Shown: in pieces, positions 48,448 to 59,860 of the stretch
Position numbering within the stretch: the first letter of the stretch is position 1
Layout of the letters: each line of letters begins with the position of its first letter
NCBI GenBank assembly: GCA_030544215.1
Contig: JARZZO010000003.1
Location: 19,477,879-19,541,878 of the forward strand
Reading direction: 5' to 3'
Length of the DNA stretch: 64,000 nt
Source: Zantedeschia hybrid cultivar
Taxonomy: Eukaryota; Streptophyta; Magnoliopsida; Alismatales; Araceae
Translations under genes and position numbers: made by a program
The notes under the pieces: generated by a model
Told to the model about the DNA's origin: nothing
Databases searched by the model: none
The model's input: only the letters and a program-made list of their open reading frames with translations

Positions 48448-49790
48448 CCCCCTCTAGTTGAATCATTCACAATGGGCATTTTGTCATTCCTTTGGTGAAG
48501 ACATCTGCTACTTGGTCTCTAAATTATAAAGACAGATTTCTCATGAATCAAGCCTGTTATGAATGAAGTGTCCATCAATTTTAATATGCTTTGATTGACC
48601 ATGTTGAACTGGACTATTGGTAATGTTGATTGCAGCCTTGAGTAACAGTATAGTCTCACAAGGAGTTCCACCTTCAGCCCTACAGCTTGATGTAAAATAT
48701 GCAGACAGAGGAGTTATTGCTGCATGTGCCATAGCCCTATACTCGGTTCAACATTGAACCTTGACATATAGCCTAGTTCTTATTGCGCCCTGTCAGAGGA
48801 TTTCCTCCAATAAAGGTATGAAAATCTATGGTTGATCTCCTATCATCCCTAGAACCAGTCCAATATACATCAGTGTACACCTCAACCATCAAGTGACCAG
48901 CTTTGGAGAATAGCAATCCCTTTCCTGGACCTGACTTGATGCACCTCAGTATCTGATCCACAACTCTTAGGTGTGGTGTTCCTGGAGCATGCATGAACTG
49001 ACTTACTGGACTAACTGCATAACAAGGATGGCAGTACCGGTACCGGTACCGGTGGGTACCGGTACCGGTACGTACCGGTCCGGTACCGGCCAGTATCGTA
49101 CCGGTACCGGTCCCGGTATCGTACCGGTACCGGTCGGTACCGGCCGGTATCGGCCCGGTACCGGTCGGTACCGGCCCAAAACCAGTCCGGTACCGGCCCG
49201 GTACCGGTCGGTACCCACAGTACCGGTGCCGGCCGATACCGGTACGTACCGGCCGGTACGTACCGGTATCGGCCGGTACTGCCATCCATGCTGCATAAGC
49301 AATATTTGCTCTTGTGACAGATGGATAGGGAGTTTGCCCACTAATCTCTAGAGACGTGAGTACAGTTCTCTAACTGAGTCATTCATACCATGATTAGTCT
49401 AATCTCTCTAGAGAGATGTGTTGGCTATGCCCAAACTTCCCTATCTCCTTAAGAAAATCCAAAGTATTTCAATACCAACGAAATACTTGAGTTCAGTGAA
49501 GTGATCTATCTTAAATTCCTTTGCCAGATTGTCTTTCAACTCTTGAATCATCTCCTCATTTTTCCTAGTGAGAGCCATGTCATAGCAACGTGCCTATCAT
49601 TCTGCTCAGTGGATAAGATCTGGTTTACATTGCCTTGAGCCATAATGGAGTATAGCAACCCTAAATCTGTCAGACCATGCCCTAGGAGACTGCTTGAGTC
49701 CATACAATGCCTTCTTCAACCTGCAAATGTTTCCATTAAACCCAGTGATGGGTACATATACACTTCTTCCTGCAAGTAAACTCCATCAAG
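48448..49790 (-). pseudogene. copia RT/RNase H remnant, split by a miniature hAT
   Basis: Minus strand: LQEEVYM (about 49780) and RLKKALYGLKQ (near 49710), then FMHAPGTPHLRVVDQILR and KGLLFSKAGHLMVEVYTD (about 48990-48890), GSRDDRRST, RNase H (INITNSPVQHGQSKHIKIDG near 48610) and ADVFTKGM at the C-terminus near 48500. Interrupted by the element at 49023-49290. Stops and frameshifts are present. Confidence 0.85.
49023..49290. mobile_element. miniature hAT (268 bp), GGTACC type, TSD CTGCATAA
   Basis: Starts caaggatggcagtacc, ends ggtactgccatccatg, TSD CTGCATAA at 49015-49022 and 49291-49298. Nearly the whole body is GGTACC, GGTACGTACC and GGCCGGTACC units. Open frames in all directions are due to this composition. 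Confidence 0.95.
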
Positions 49791-49799
49791 AGATGATGG

Positions 49800-50680
49800 G
49801 AGAACTAGGAGAGTGAAGGAGCAGAAGAACAAAAAAGCTAGGAGAGGAGCAAGAACTGCAAGAAGTGAGGGGAGGATGAAAGAGAGTCATGGTCTACCAA
49901 TGGGCACACTCTGCTCGGATAAGGTGGGGGGCAGGAGACAATCATGGAAACCAGGACATCTAGATGTACTCAAGTAGGGAGATCTCTGCAGGCTATTTAG
50001 TACTACATATGTCATGATTTAGGTCACCACATGGTTCTTGCAGAAATGCTCTGGCTCTCTGGGTGCTTCATTGAGAAAGCTGGAATTGTAGGGTTTCAAA
50101 CTCAAAAAAAAAGAGGTAGTGCAATATCACAAGCTTGGGACCAGCTTCTTGGGAGGAACAGTGAGTCATGCTAAGAAGCTGAAGGGTATTAGGCTCTAAA
50201 GCCTAGTGAAGGAATCAAGGATGCATTCCTCAACAGTTGAGGAAAACAAACCGAGATTTCTGAGAGAAGCTTTACAAGAGAGATGTTTATTTTGTCTTGC
50301 AATATCAGGGGTTTGCATGACAGAACTAAACAACTGGTAGTTTGAGACGTCATAACTAGGAGGCATGCTGACATTATTTGTTTACAAGAGACAAAAATGG
50401 AACAGTTTGATTTGACCCTAGTGAAACTATTGACATGCTATAAATTTGCAGAATTTGTACTCAAAACTATCACAGCAACAATCAGGTGGCATCCTGGGGG
50501 CACGGAGCAAGAAAAGTGCAGTGAACAACTGTGGAGATAGGGGAACACCTCTATCATGGTGCAGTTATCATCATGCAGTATTAAAATTAAATGGATGTTC
50601 TTTTTGGTGTGTACAATCCTAACAACTACAAGAGAGACAACCATTAATGCCAGGATATATACAAACTTCTGTGGTGTGTC
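49800..50680 (+). pseudogene. LINE endonuclease fragment
   Basis: At about 50281 the plus strand reads ILSWNIRGLHDRTKQL after small corrections, then RRHADIICLQETKMEQFDLT, the L1 endonuclease start. The sequence before it (49800-50280) may be ORF1 tail but is not recognised. Many frameshifts are present. Confidence 0.65.
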
Positions 50681-50698
50681 ATGTGCGAGTAGCGTAAC

Positions 50699-50891
50699 AT
50701 ATTAGCCACTCATGCATAATAAATTTCAAAAATGTCATGTTTACTTGCATGTTATCCTACATACCCTCTTAACATTTTTATATGCCAATGAAAATGACAT
50801 GTTTGATATATATGCTATTTTGTAAGGGCTTGTAGGATAACCTGCAAGTATGTCATTTTTTTAAAATGCATTATACAGGAGGGGTTAATAT
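50699..50891. mobile_element. foldback (miniature inverted-repeat) element, about 193 bp
   Basis: Long imperfect inverted repeat: left ATATTAGCCACTCATGCATA against inward right ATATTAACCCCTCCTGTATA, continuing with ACTTGCA(T/G)GTTATCCTACA in both arms. The arms are about 75 bp with a short loop. The TSD is unclear (possibly TA). Confidence 0.75.
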
Positions 50892-51096
50892 GAATCCCTT
50901 CTTCTTTTCCATCAATGAATCTTGAAAGAACCTTCAACACGAGAAATTCTTCAACACCCATCTAACCTACTTGATTCACGTGTCAGATCGATAAAGTCTT
51001 CGCTGAAGGGGTTTGTTAGTCCTTAAACATTTCCCCCCTTTAATGCAGAACCAACATTAAGTAGTGGAACTGATAAAATAGGGGATTCCAGGAGCG

Positions 51097-51736
51097 ATGG
51101 GAGAGCGATGGGTAGAAGCGGAGAGGGGAAGCGGCCAGAGAGTTTCCGGGGACAGCAGAGGCAGGCTGCAAGATGAGAAGAGGCGCTGGGAGGACAGACG
51201 CGGGCAGCATCCGAGTGCTAGGGAAGGTTTTCATGTTAGAGGAGCTCAGTATAGAATTTCCGATGATAGATTTAGATGTCTTCGATGCTTGGAAAGAGGG
51301 CACAGGGTGATCAAGTGCCGAAATGCATTGGTTTGCAGGAATTGCAGGGGGCTCGGCCACAGAAGTTTTCATTGTCCTGATTCTATCATACCGGAGGAGA
51401 AGCTACCAGTGCCGTCTTGGTATGATTTTAAAGATAAGCGGGAAGAAGTGGAATCAGAGGTGATAGAAATGTCGTGGTGTCCTTCTTTCAAAAGGAATGA
51501 GCAGTTCCTCTCTTCATCATTGGCAGTTGTAATCAAGCAGGGTAGTTTAACTACAGAGTAGTTGGAAGGATATTTGCACAGCTTAGATTCTGGCAGGAAG
51601 GCTTGGAATATATGGGAAATACATAAGGGACTTTTTATAGTCCATTGTTCACAAATAGATTTCATGGAACTGATTTTGAATACTGGAGATTCGAAGGTGG
51701 GAGAAGTGGTGCTTTCTTGGTAGAGGTGGTAGTTTG
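51097..51736 (+). pseudogene. LINE ORF1 with CCHC knuckles (first part)
   Basis: Nucleic-acid-binding ORF1. Reads MGERWVEAERGSGQR, then two knuckles CLRCLERGHRVIKC and CRNCRGLGHRSFHC (about 51280-51375). There is a stop at 51559-51561, after which the frame continues LEGYLHSLDSGRKAWNIW up to the hAT. ORF1 text resumes at 55683-55842 (VYGIPLHLWDVRYLKAIANK with small corrections) and at 60360 (INIDQNVPQPHVMRLRWREQ). Confidence 0.85.
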
Positions 51737-52197
51737 CATGGATGACAGTTTCGGCCGGTACCGGTACGTACCGGCCGGTACATACCGGTACCGGCCGGGA
51801 CCGGGACCGGTAAACCCATTAAGGGCCGGTACCATTATAAAATTATAAAAAAATAATAATAATAAAAAACAATAAACACTGTACGGGCCGGTACCGGCCC
51901 GGTACGCCCGTGAAACACCCCTTAATGGGTTTCACTTTCCCCTCTCATAGAAACAGATCTGTGAGAGGGGAAGTTCGTTCTTGGCAAGGAGAGGAAGGAG
52001 GGGAAGGAGCCACTGCCGCCACCGCCGCCGCCGCCAGCCGTCGGAGACATTTTCACCCTTTGCCGAAGACGTTTTCACCGTTTTGGGTGGAAAAAAAAAC
52101 AAAGTATGATATATATTTTAAATGTAGTGATTATTTTTTAGTTGGTAAGTAATTCTTAGATTGTTTATGTTCATTTTCTTAGTAAAATAGACAACCT

Positions 52198-52930
52198 CCA
52201 ATTTTGACCCTAATTAGCAGTTAAAAATTGGAGCTTTTGTCTAATTACTTAAATTAAACATCAATTGAAGTCTAATTAAGCTTCATTGCATGTTTTAAAG
52301 TAAGAGTGTGCTGTGAATTGCGTTGATCGACGGTTAATTAGGAAAAATTCCCAATTTTAACCCTAATTAGCAGTTAAAAATTGAGACGTTTATCTAATTA
52401 ATTAAATTAAACATCAATTAAAGCATAATTAAGTTTCATTGCATGTTTTAAAGTAGGAGTGTGCTGTGAATTGCATTGATGGACTGTTAATTAGGAAAAA
52501 TCCTCAATTTTGACCCTAATTAGCGGTTAAAAATTAGGGCTTTTGTCTAATTACTTAAATTAAACCTCAATTGAAGCCTAATTAAGCTTGATTGCATGTT
52601 TTAAAGTAAGAGTGTGCTGTGAATTGCGTTGATCGACAGTTAATTAGGGAAAATCACCAATTTTCACCCTAATTAGCGGTTAAAAATTGGGGCTTTTGTC
52701 TAATTATTTAAATTAAACCTCAATTGAAGCCTAATTAAGCTTCATTGCATGTTTTAAAGTAGGAGTGTACTATGAATTGCGTTGATCAACAGTTAATTAG
52801 GAAAAATCCCCAATTTTGACCCTAATTAGCGGTTAAAAATTAGGGTTTTTGTCTAATTACTTAAATTAAACCTCAATTGAAGCATAATTAAACTTCATTA
52901 CATGTTTTAAAGTAGGAGCATAATACTAAA
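52198..52930. repeat. five 153-bp tandem repeats in hAT leader
   Basis: The units start near 52198, 52350, 52503, 52656 and 52809 at ccaattttgaccctaattag, each with taaaaattgg.gcttttgtc and tgaagc...gcttca. Similar in period and sequence to 11881-12310. Confidence 0.88.
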
Positions 52931-52984
52931 TGTTCTTATATTTGTTTCTACTTTTTTTTTTCTTGTAGGAACATAGCTGAACAG

Positions 52985-55245
52985 TAAGAGCAAGCCCCAG
53001 GGTGGGCCCATATCACCTTAGTTAATATTGCAAAGAGGAGAGTGAAATGCAAATATTATGGCAAAGAGATGGGTGGTGGAATCACTCGAGAGAAAGAACA
53101 CTTAGCAGGAAAGACAGGTTAGGTGACGAGGTGTACTGTCTGTCCCCGACAAGTTGCCAACGAGATGCGTGAATTGTTGCGTGGCCGAAAAGCACAAGAA
53201 GAGCAAAAGAATGAAGAGGAGGTTGAACTCCAAGACGAGATTTCAGGTAGACATAATACAAAAGGCAAAGGGATGTATACTGGGGCCAGTGGCATTTCTA
53301 TACGTGAGAGGCAAAGGGCTGAACAAATTGTAGATTCTAGTGATGATGATGCAGCTAGAAGAGAGAGTTTGTGGCATCAACAAGAAGACAAAGCCCGAAG
53401 GAGAGGTGATGGACCATCAACAAGAGGCACAAGTCAAACTAGAGGCCAAGTGGGTCATATGGACAGTTATCTTTTTAGAAGATACAGTTCTACTCAACCA
53501 AAAATCAAGCAAGCAATGAGATGAGTAAAAAAGTCAGCTGAAGTGGCAGGACATGCTTTTAAAAGCATCTGCAAATGGTTTTTGCATGCAGGTGCTCCCT
53601 CACATGCTGCTCAGTCTCCTTATTTTCAGCCTATGATTGATGCAATAGCAGATCATGATCGTGGGTTCAAAACCCCCACACGTCGAGACATATATAGACG
53701 TGGGCTTGATGGAGAATACGAGGAACTTCAACAGTGGGTTGAAAGTTTTAAGGCAGTATGGAAGGAGAGAGGATGTACAATTATGTGCTATGGCTGGACT
53801 AGTACCACAAAGAAGTCCATGATTAATTTTCTTGTTTATTGTACTGAAGGGACAGTTTTTATAAAATCTATTGATGCATCAAACTATTCGAAGAACGCCA
53901 AATATTTATTTGGTTTAATGGATCAGATGGTATAGGAAATTGAAGAGGAAAATGTTATCCTGGTGGTCACTGATAATGAACCAAGTTATAAAGCTGCAGG
54001 GAAGAAGTTAATGGACAAGCGCAAACATCTTTATTGGGTCCCATGTGCAGCGCATAGTCTGGACTTGATGCTTGAAGACATTGGTAAGGACCCGACTGTC
54101 AGCAAGATAGTAAAGAGAGCACAAAGAATTACCCAATTCATTTATGGTCATCCTAGGATCTTGAACATGTTCATAGAAAAAGCATCTGGGGGCCGAGATT
54201 TCATCCGTGTGGAGCCTACAAGATTTGCATCTAATTTTATTTCTTTAGAATCTTTGCACAAATTCAGGGATGAGATCAAGGGGTTTATGTTTAATAAGGA
54301 GTTCTTGGATGGAGGGCATACTTGATGGAGCTGTTGCTAGAGATCCAGAATTAAGAACCTCAAAAAGACAAAGAAAATCCACCTCCTCCTTCACATGAGC
54401 ATCAGAGTCAGAATGAGCATGTACCTTTATTTGCACCTGAAACTGAACTTGAGCCTGCTAGACTCTCAGAATCAGATAGTAGGCCAGTCACTCCTAGAAT
54501 GGTTAGGCCACCATCATTCTTGAGAAGGAATACATCTACACTTGAGAGGACTAATCTGGCTGTCAAAGACGATCCTGCGATTGATAAGGTGAAGCAAATT
54601 TATGTGAAACATACACCACGAGGAAAAGGATTATTCGATCGGGTCAACCTGCAAAAGGATTTAGAAACAAAACAAAGCCAGCAAAAACAGGCATCACAAA
54701 AGAAAAAATCAAGTAATGTCAAAAGAAAGTTAATTGTTGATTATGATCAAGATGATGATGATGATGATGATGGGACACAGTCTCCTAGTGATGATGTTGG
54801 TGCAGCTGTAGGTGCTACTACCGGGGGCGGAGTGTATACACCTTCTTTCTCCTTGCATATTGACACAGGAAGAGGACAAAATGAAAGTCAAGGAAATTAT
54901 AATTCACAAAGTCAGTATGGACAGCAGTCAGGTTATGGAGGTGGCCAACAAGAAGCAGGCATGTATAGCTGGAGAGATCGAGTAGAGTATGAAGACTTTC
55001 AATTCCATCCACCCAGTAGCAGTTATGGGTCAGGGTCTTCTTCTTATCCGCATGCTACTTCTTTGCATCATGATTCTGGAATTTCATCAAGTCAACAAGT
55101 ATATACTCTAAGAGGAATGCACGACTTGGCTGCATCATTGTTTAGTTATGGTGAATATCGGGAACATATGCAACCTTATTATGGATACCAGCAACAGCAA
55201 CCAGATGATGAATCAGAAGGATCTACGGGTTATTATCTATATTAG
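52985..55245 (+). pseudogene. hAT transposase, internally deleted
   Basis: Reads a degenerate BED finger near 53010-53120 (VKCKYYGKEMGGG, second Cys lost), then a linker, KTPTRRDIYRRGLDGEYEEL, CTIMCYGWTS (first Asp lost), NFLVYCTEGTVFIKSIDASN, LVVTDNEPSY (second Asp) and PCAAHSLDLMLEDI, up to RFASNFISLESLHKFRDEIK. After 54325 the dimerisation domain is missing; a frame (54499-55245) with a poly-Asp run and a Gln/Ser/Gly/Tyr-rich tail follows. Stops at about 53522 and 53935. It is non-functional. Confidence 0.87.
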
Positions 55246-56372
55246 TATACTTACTTATGTTTTTCATAGGTAAGGATCGTTTGATTTTGTTAACATTTAT
55301 TATTTGTAAATATTTAATACATTCGCATAATATTTTTCATGTTTAATCTGTATGAAAATAGTCATTTTGTATGCGTTACGTGTACTTCTTTGTCTTAACC
55401 CACTTTTGTCACACCAAGCACATAGCTAATTAATTGTTTACATTTTTTCTAATTTTCCTTATTTTTTCTGATTTTTTTCCTTTTTTTCTGATTTTTTTGG
55501 GCCCTTTTAAGCCCGTACCGGCCGGTACCAGTACCGGTACCGACACGGCCGGTACCGGTACCGACACGGCCGGTACCGGTACCGACACCGGTACCGGTAC
55601 CGACACGGCCGGTACCGGTACCGACACCGGTACCGGTACCGACACCGGTACCAGTACCGGTATTGCCATCCTTGGTAGTTTGTGTTTAACATAGTTCAAT
55701 ATGAGGGTAGTCGTAATGTCTAGTGCAAGGTGTATGGGATTCCTTTACATCTATGGGATGTAAGGTATTTAAAGCCATAGCAAACAAGGTTGGTTCGTTG
55801 AAGAAGTTGCACAGGGAGACAGTCCAATGGGTGAATCTACAGCAAGGATGGAAGTACCGGTACCGGTACCGGTATCGGTGGGTACCGGTACCGGTACGTA
55901 CCGGTCCGGTATCGGCCCGGTACCGGCCCAAAACCAGTCCGGTACCGGCCCGGTACCGGTGCCGGCCGATACCGGTACGTACTATGTAGTCAGAGGCGAG
56001 AGGCGATCGGGGGATCGCCTCAGCCTCAAACGCCTAGGCGATGGCCTAGGCGTTTGAGGCGACATTTTAAAAAAAAAATATTTATAATTTACTTATTATA
56101 CAAAATAGCCAAATAATCATACAGAATGATATTTATTCACTCAAATTATCAAATATAACCATATCAACAAATTCATAGACATTTTACTACTAATTAAATT
56201 CACCATAATGAAATTTATCAATGAAATGTTAAGCAAACACAATATAAATGTAGAAATGTAAGATAAGTCTATTACAACATTCAAATGTTCCTTAAGAAAA
56301 TAAGTAGCCAACATTTCCAAATAAGGCTAACAAGCCTATGAATACATTCCTTTCACAACTCTCAAGCCTCAC

Positions 56373-58852
56373 TCATTCATCACTCTCGGAATCCTCATCT
56401 TGCTCAAGTGGAAGTTCAACTTCAGAGCCCTTTGTTGTATCATCAGACCCAACTTCAAGCTCATCAATAGACTCTAATGTGGAACTTGTTGCAACTGCTT
56501 TCCCCTTCCCTAAACAACGTTTCTTTGATGACAATGTCCTTGTACGTGGACCTTCTTCTTCACCAATTCCTGCAGCAATCTCAACATCGAACCATGTGAG
56601 GTCTTCATCCTCATGTACAACATCTTCATTATCATGAGGATGTGCTATCCACTCGTTACAATCATCAATATCTTCCAAGCTTATAGGGTCAAGTTCACTT
56701 TGTTGGAAACGTAAAAAGCGATCTCGAAGGCGTTGGTTGTATTGCACAAATACGAGATCATTCAGCTTCTTTTGCTCCAACCTATTCCTTTTCTTAGTGT
56801 GCACCTAGAAAAATATCATTATTAGATTAATATAGAATAAAAAAACATAACATGTATTATTCAATGAAAGTTAATAAAAATCAAAACCTGTTCAAATGTA
56901 CTCCAATTGCGTTCACAGCTAGATGCACTACAAGTGAGGCTCAAGATGCGAATGACCATCTTTTGCAGATTAGGAGTTTTGCTCCCAAAATCCACCCACC
57001 AATTCACTACATAAGAGATGCAAATAGTATTTAATTTTCACATCAAAAAGAATTTAATGAATAAATGTACTAGTAGTCCATATAGAAATATACCAGGATT
57101 AGATGTGGTACGTTGTCTTATGGCCATTTCTCTCCCAAAGAAACCCATAGCATTCCTATAACATGCCAATTCTTTGGTAATCTCATCTTGTACATTAGGA
57201 TCAAGAACTAACTTCTCAATGACATCATATAGTCCTTGCTTCACTTCATCATCTGAATCAATCTCTGGATTTGCATAATAGAATTGAGGGTTAAGGTAGT
57301 ATCCAGCTGCATGTAAAGGACGATGAAGCTGAAAATCCCATCTCCTATCAATGATCTCCCAAAGTGGACCATACTTGTCCACTTTTCCATCCAGAGCATT
57401 CTTGATACTTTCCTTGGCGCGTTCCATGGCTTCATAAATGTAACCCATTGACGGCTTCTCTCCATCAACTAAGCGCAGAACCATGACAAGAGGCTTGAAT
57501 ATCTTTAGTGCATAAATAACTCCCTTCCAAAACTGAGTCTTCAAAATTATATCTTGTGCTTTCTTTCCTTCAATTTTTCTTGCCCACTTATTATTACTTG
57601 TCCATTCACTAGATGTAAACATTCTTCTCAAACCATCTTTACAAACTAGCAAACTTTGCAGATTCAAATAATTTGTGGCAAAGCGAGTCACAGCTGCACG
57701 GACAAGATTCTTTTCATTTGTATGCTTCCTCATTATAGCAAGCACCCTCGTACGTGCATAAATAAATGTAGTAACCATCCTTGCCCTCCGAATGGTTGAC
57801 TTGATTGGAGACACCTTGGAAATGTCCTCCAATATCAAGTCTAGGCAGTGGGCAGCACATGGTGTCCAAAATAACTGACGATGGGCTGCCATCAACATTT
57901 TTCCTGCAGCAACATAGCTTGCTTCATTATCTGTGACAAGTTGTATCACGTTCTCCGCACCAACCTCTATAACTATCTTGTTCAATAAGTCAGCCAACAA
58001 CTTTGCATCTTTGACATATTGAGATGCATCAATAGACCTCAAAAACACAGTTCCAGTAGGTGAATTGACCAAAAAAATTATCAAAGTACGGCCTTTCCCA
58101 TCTGTCCATGCATCAGACATGATAGTACAACCAAACTTCACCCAACTGGCTTTTTGTAAATCTACTATTTCTTGAGTCTTTTGAATCTCCTTCTGGAGAA
58201 GGGTCTCACGAACTTCATGATAGGTAGGGCCTTTCAATCCCGGACCGAATTGTCCTATAGCTTCTAATATTGTTTGGAAACTATTTAGACGCACGGTATT
58301 GAATGAAATTCCAGCTTGATACATCCACCTAGCTATGTATTGGATGACCCTTTCTCGTGCTTCCTTCTCATGCTTCTTATCCTTGATAGATTTGCCCTTT
58401 GAATCTTCAGGATTAGGAGTACAAAATCTATCTAAAGGACCTTTCATCCGAGGAGCCTTTGCAAGAATGTCGTCAACTTGATTCACCTCAAATGATGAAT
58501 CTTTGGAAAGTGAATTTCTAAAAATATCATCTCGACTTTCCGCTTCCCTAATCAAACATTTCTTTTCAATCCTTGATTGTTTTGATTGCTCCATATATTG
58601 TTTAATTTCTTCTTTTGCCTCAGGTGTCACCTTCAAGCAAACTGTCACATTTGTAGAAGTACCTGCTAGATGTTGTTTCAACCGGTGGATCCCTCCTCTA
58701 CAATCTTTCTGACAAAAGTTGCATTTTACGCAGTCCCTATTATTTGGATTCACCAAAGTACCATATTTCCAGCCTGGATCTTTATTTCTCCCCTTCCCTT
58801 CGGTAGGCCCTTGATTAGACGAATGAGACGAACCTCCGGTTGGTGTGGTCAT
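56373..58852 (-). CDS. hAT transposase, three exons, apparently intact (769 aa)
   Basis: Exons 58852-57094, 57006-56888 and 56804-56373 join in phase to 770 codons including stop. The start is MTTPTGGSSHSSNQ, just downstream of a likely leader-intron acceptor (TTTACAG near 58884). A BED zinc finger (about residues 25-70: CNFC and HRLKQH), the core with SDAWTD (Asp247), VTDNEAS (Asp308) and PCAAHCLDLILEDI, and the hAT dimerisation domain (SASSCERNWSTFEQ, VHTKKRNRLEQKKL, about 610-660) are all present, with an acidic tail. Introns have GT/AG borders (CTG/GTATAT; TTATGTAG; CAG/GTTTTG; TTTTCTAG). Family sizes of 600-800 aa fit. Activity is inferred, not shown. Confidence 0.88.
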
Positions 58853-58859
58853 CTTAAAA

Positions 58860-59860
58860 ATTAAATCAACGTCCACAGTCCACCTGTAAACAGTAAAGAC
58901 AAAGAGCAAGAGAGAGTGAGCGAGACAGAGAGAGATAGTAGGGGTCGGGGAGGGGAGAGACAAATTGAGAGAGACAGATTGAGAGAGACAGACAGAGAGA
59001 GATAGTAGGGGTCGGGGAGGGGAGAGACAGATTGAGAGAGAGAGACAGAGAGACATGCAAGAGAGAGTGAGAGAGAAGGACACAAAGACAGAGAGTGGGT
59101 GTCGGGGGAGGCAAACAGAGAGAATGAGTGGGTCGGGGGAGGTAGACAGAGAGAGATTGAGAGACACACAGAGAGAGTGAGGGTCCGGGGTGAGAGAGAG
59201 TGAGAGTGAGCGTCGGGAGTGAGAGAGATAGAGAGGCTGAGAGAGATTGAGAGTGGGGGTCGGGGGAGGCAGACAGACAGAATGAGAAGGAGGGAGTGCG
59301 AGAGAGAGAGAGAGAGCGGGAGAGACAGAGAAGGAGGGAGTGCGAGAGAGACAGAGAAGGAGGGAGTGCGAGAGAGACAGAGAGAGCGGGACAGTGCGAG
59401 AGAGACAGAGAGAGCGGGAGAGACAGAGAAGGAGGGAGTGCGAGAGAGACAGAGAGAGCGGGACAGTGCGAGAGAGACAGAGAGAGCGGGAGAGACAGAG
59501 AAGGAGGGAGTGCGAGAGAGACAGAGAGAGCGGGACAGTGCGAGAGAGACAGAGAGAGCGGGAGAGACAGAGAAGGAGGGAGTGCGAGAGAGACAGAGAG
59601 AGCGGGAGAGACAGAGAAGGAGGGAGTGCGAGAGAGACAGAGAGAGCGGGACAGTGCGAGAGAGACAGAGAGAGCGGGAGAGACAGAGAAGGAGGGAGTG
59701 CGAGAGAGACAGAGAGAGCGGGAGAGACAGAGAAGGAGGGAGTGCGAGAGAGATAGAGAGAGCGGGAGAGACAGAGAAGGAGGGAGTGAGGCTCGGGGGT
59801 GAGGCAGACAGAGAGAGTGAGGGTGGGGGGTGAGAGATAGACAGAGAGAGTGAGGCTGAG
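58860..59860. repeat. GAGA-rich leader with 72- and 44-bp tandem units
   Basis: Purine-rich on plus throughout. From about 59330 to 59780 a unit starting ggagggagtgcgagagag repeats every 72 bp (long form) or about 44 bp (short form lacking gacagtgcgagagaga). It forms the 5' leader of the hAT transposase. The long open frames with Ser/Leu repeats or Arg/Glu repeats are artefacts of the 2-base composition. Confidence 0.85.

Larger units (their letters stand above)
51737..55674 (+). mobile_element. hAT transposon (3938 bp), GGTACC type, TSD GTAGTTTG
   Basis: Perfect TSD GTAGTTTG at 51729-51736 and 55675-55682. Ends catggatgacagt and, inward from right, CAAGGATGGCAAT. Both termini are packed with GGTACC/CCGGTACC or GGTACCGACAC repeats. 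It carries a degraded transposase and an intronic tandem repeat. It is the best candidate in this window for the parent family of the GGTACC miniature elements. Confidence 0.93.

Noticed and set aside
48773..49351. Overlapping frames rich in Arg-Tyr and Pro-Val/Gly-Thr in all directions
   Set aside because: They arise from translating GGTACC arrays, which contain no stop codons in most frames. The same applies at 15884-16291, 55430-55699 and 55723-56057.
54499..55245. Poly-Asp and Gln/Tyr-rich 248-residue frame as a separate host gene
   Set aside because: It lies inside the TSD-bounded hAT, follows the catalytic core in the same direction and resembles the low-complexity C-terminal tail of the transposase at 12606.
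59219..59833. Plus-strand frames with Arg/Glu repeats
   Set aside because: Same two-base composition read on the other strand; no domain, antisense to the transposase leader.
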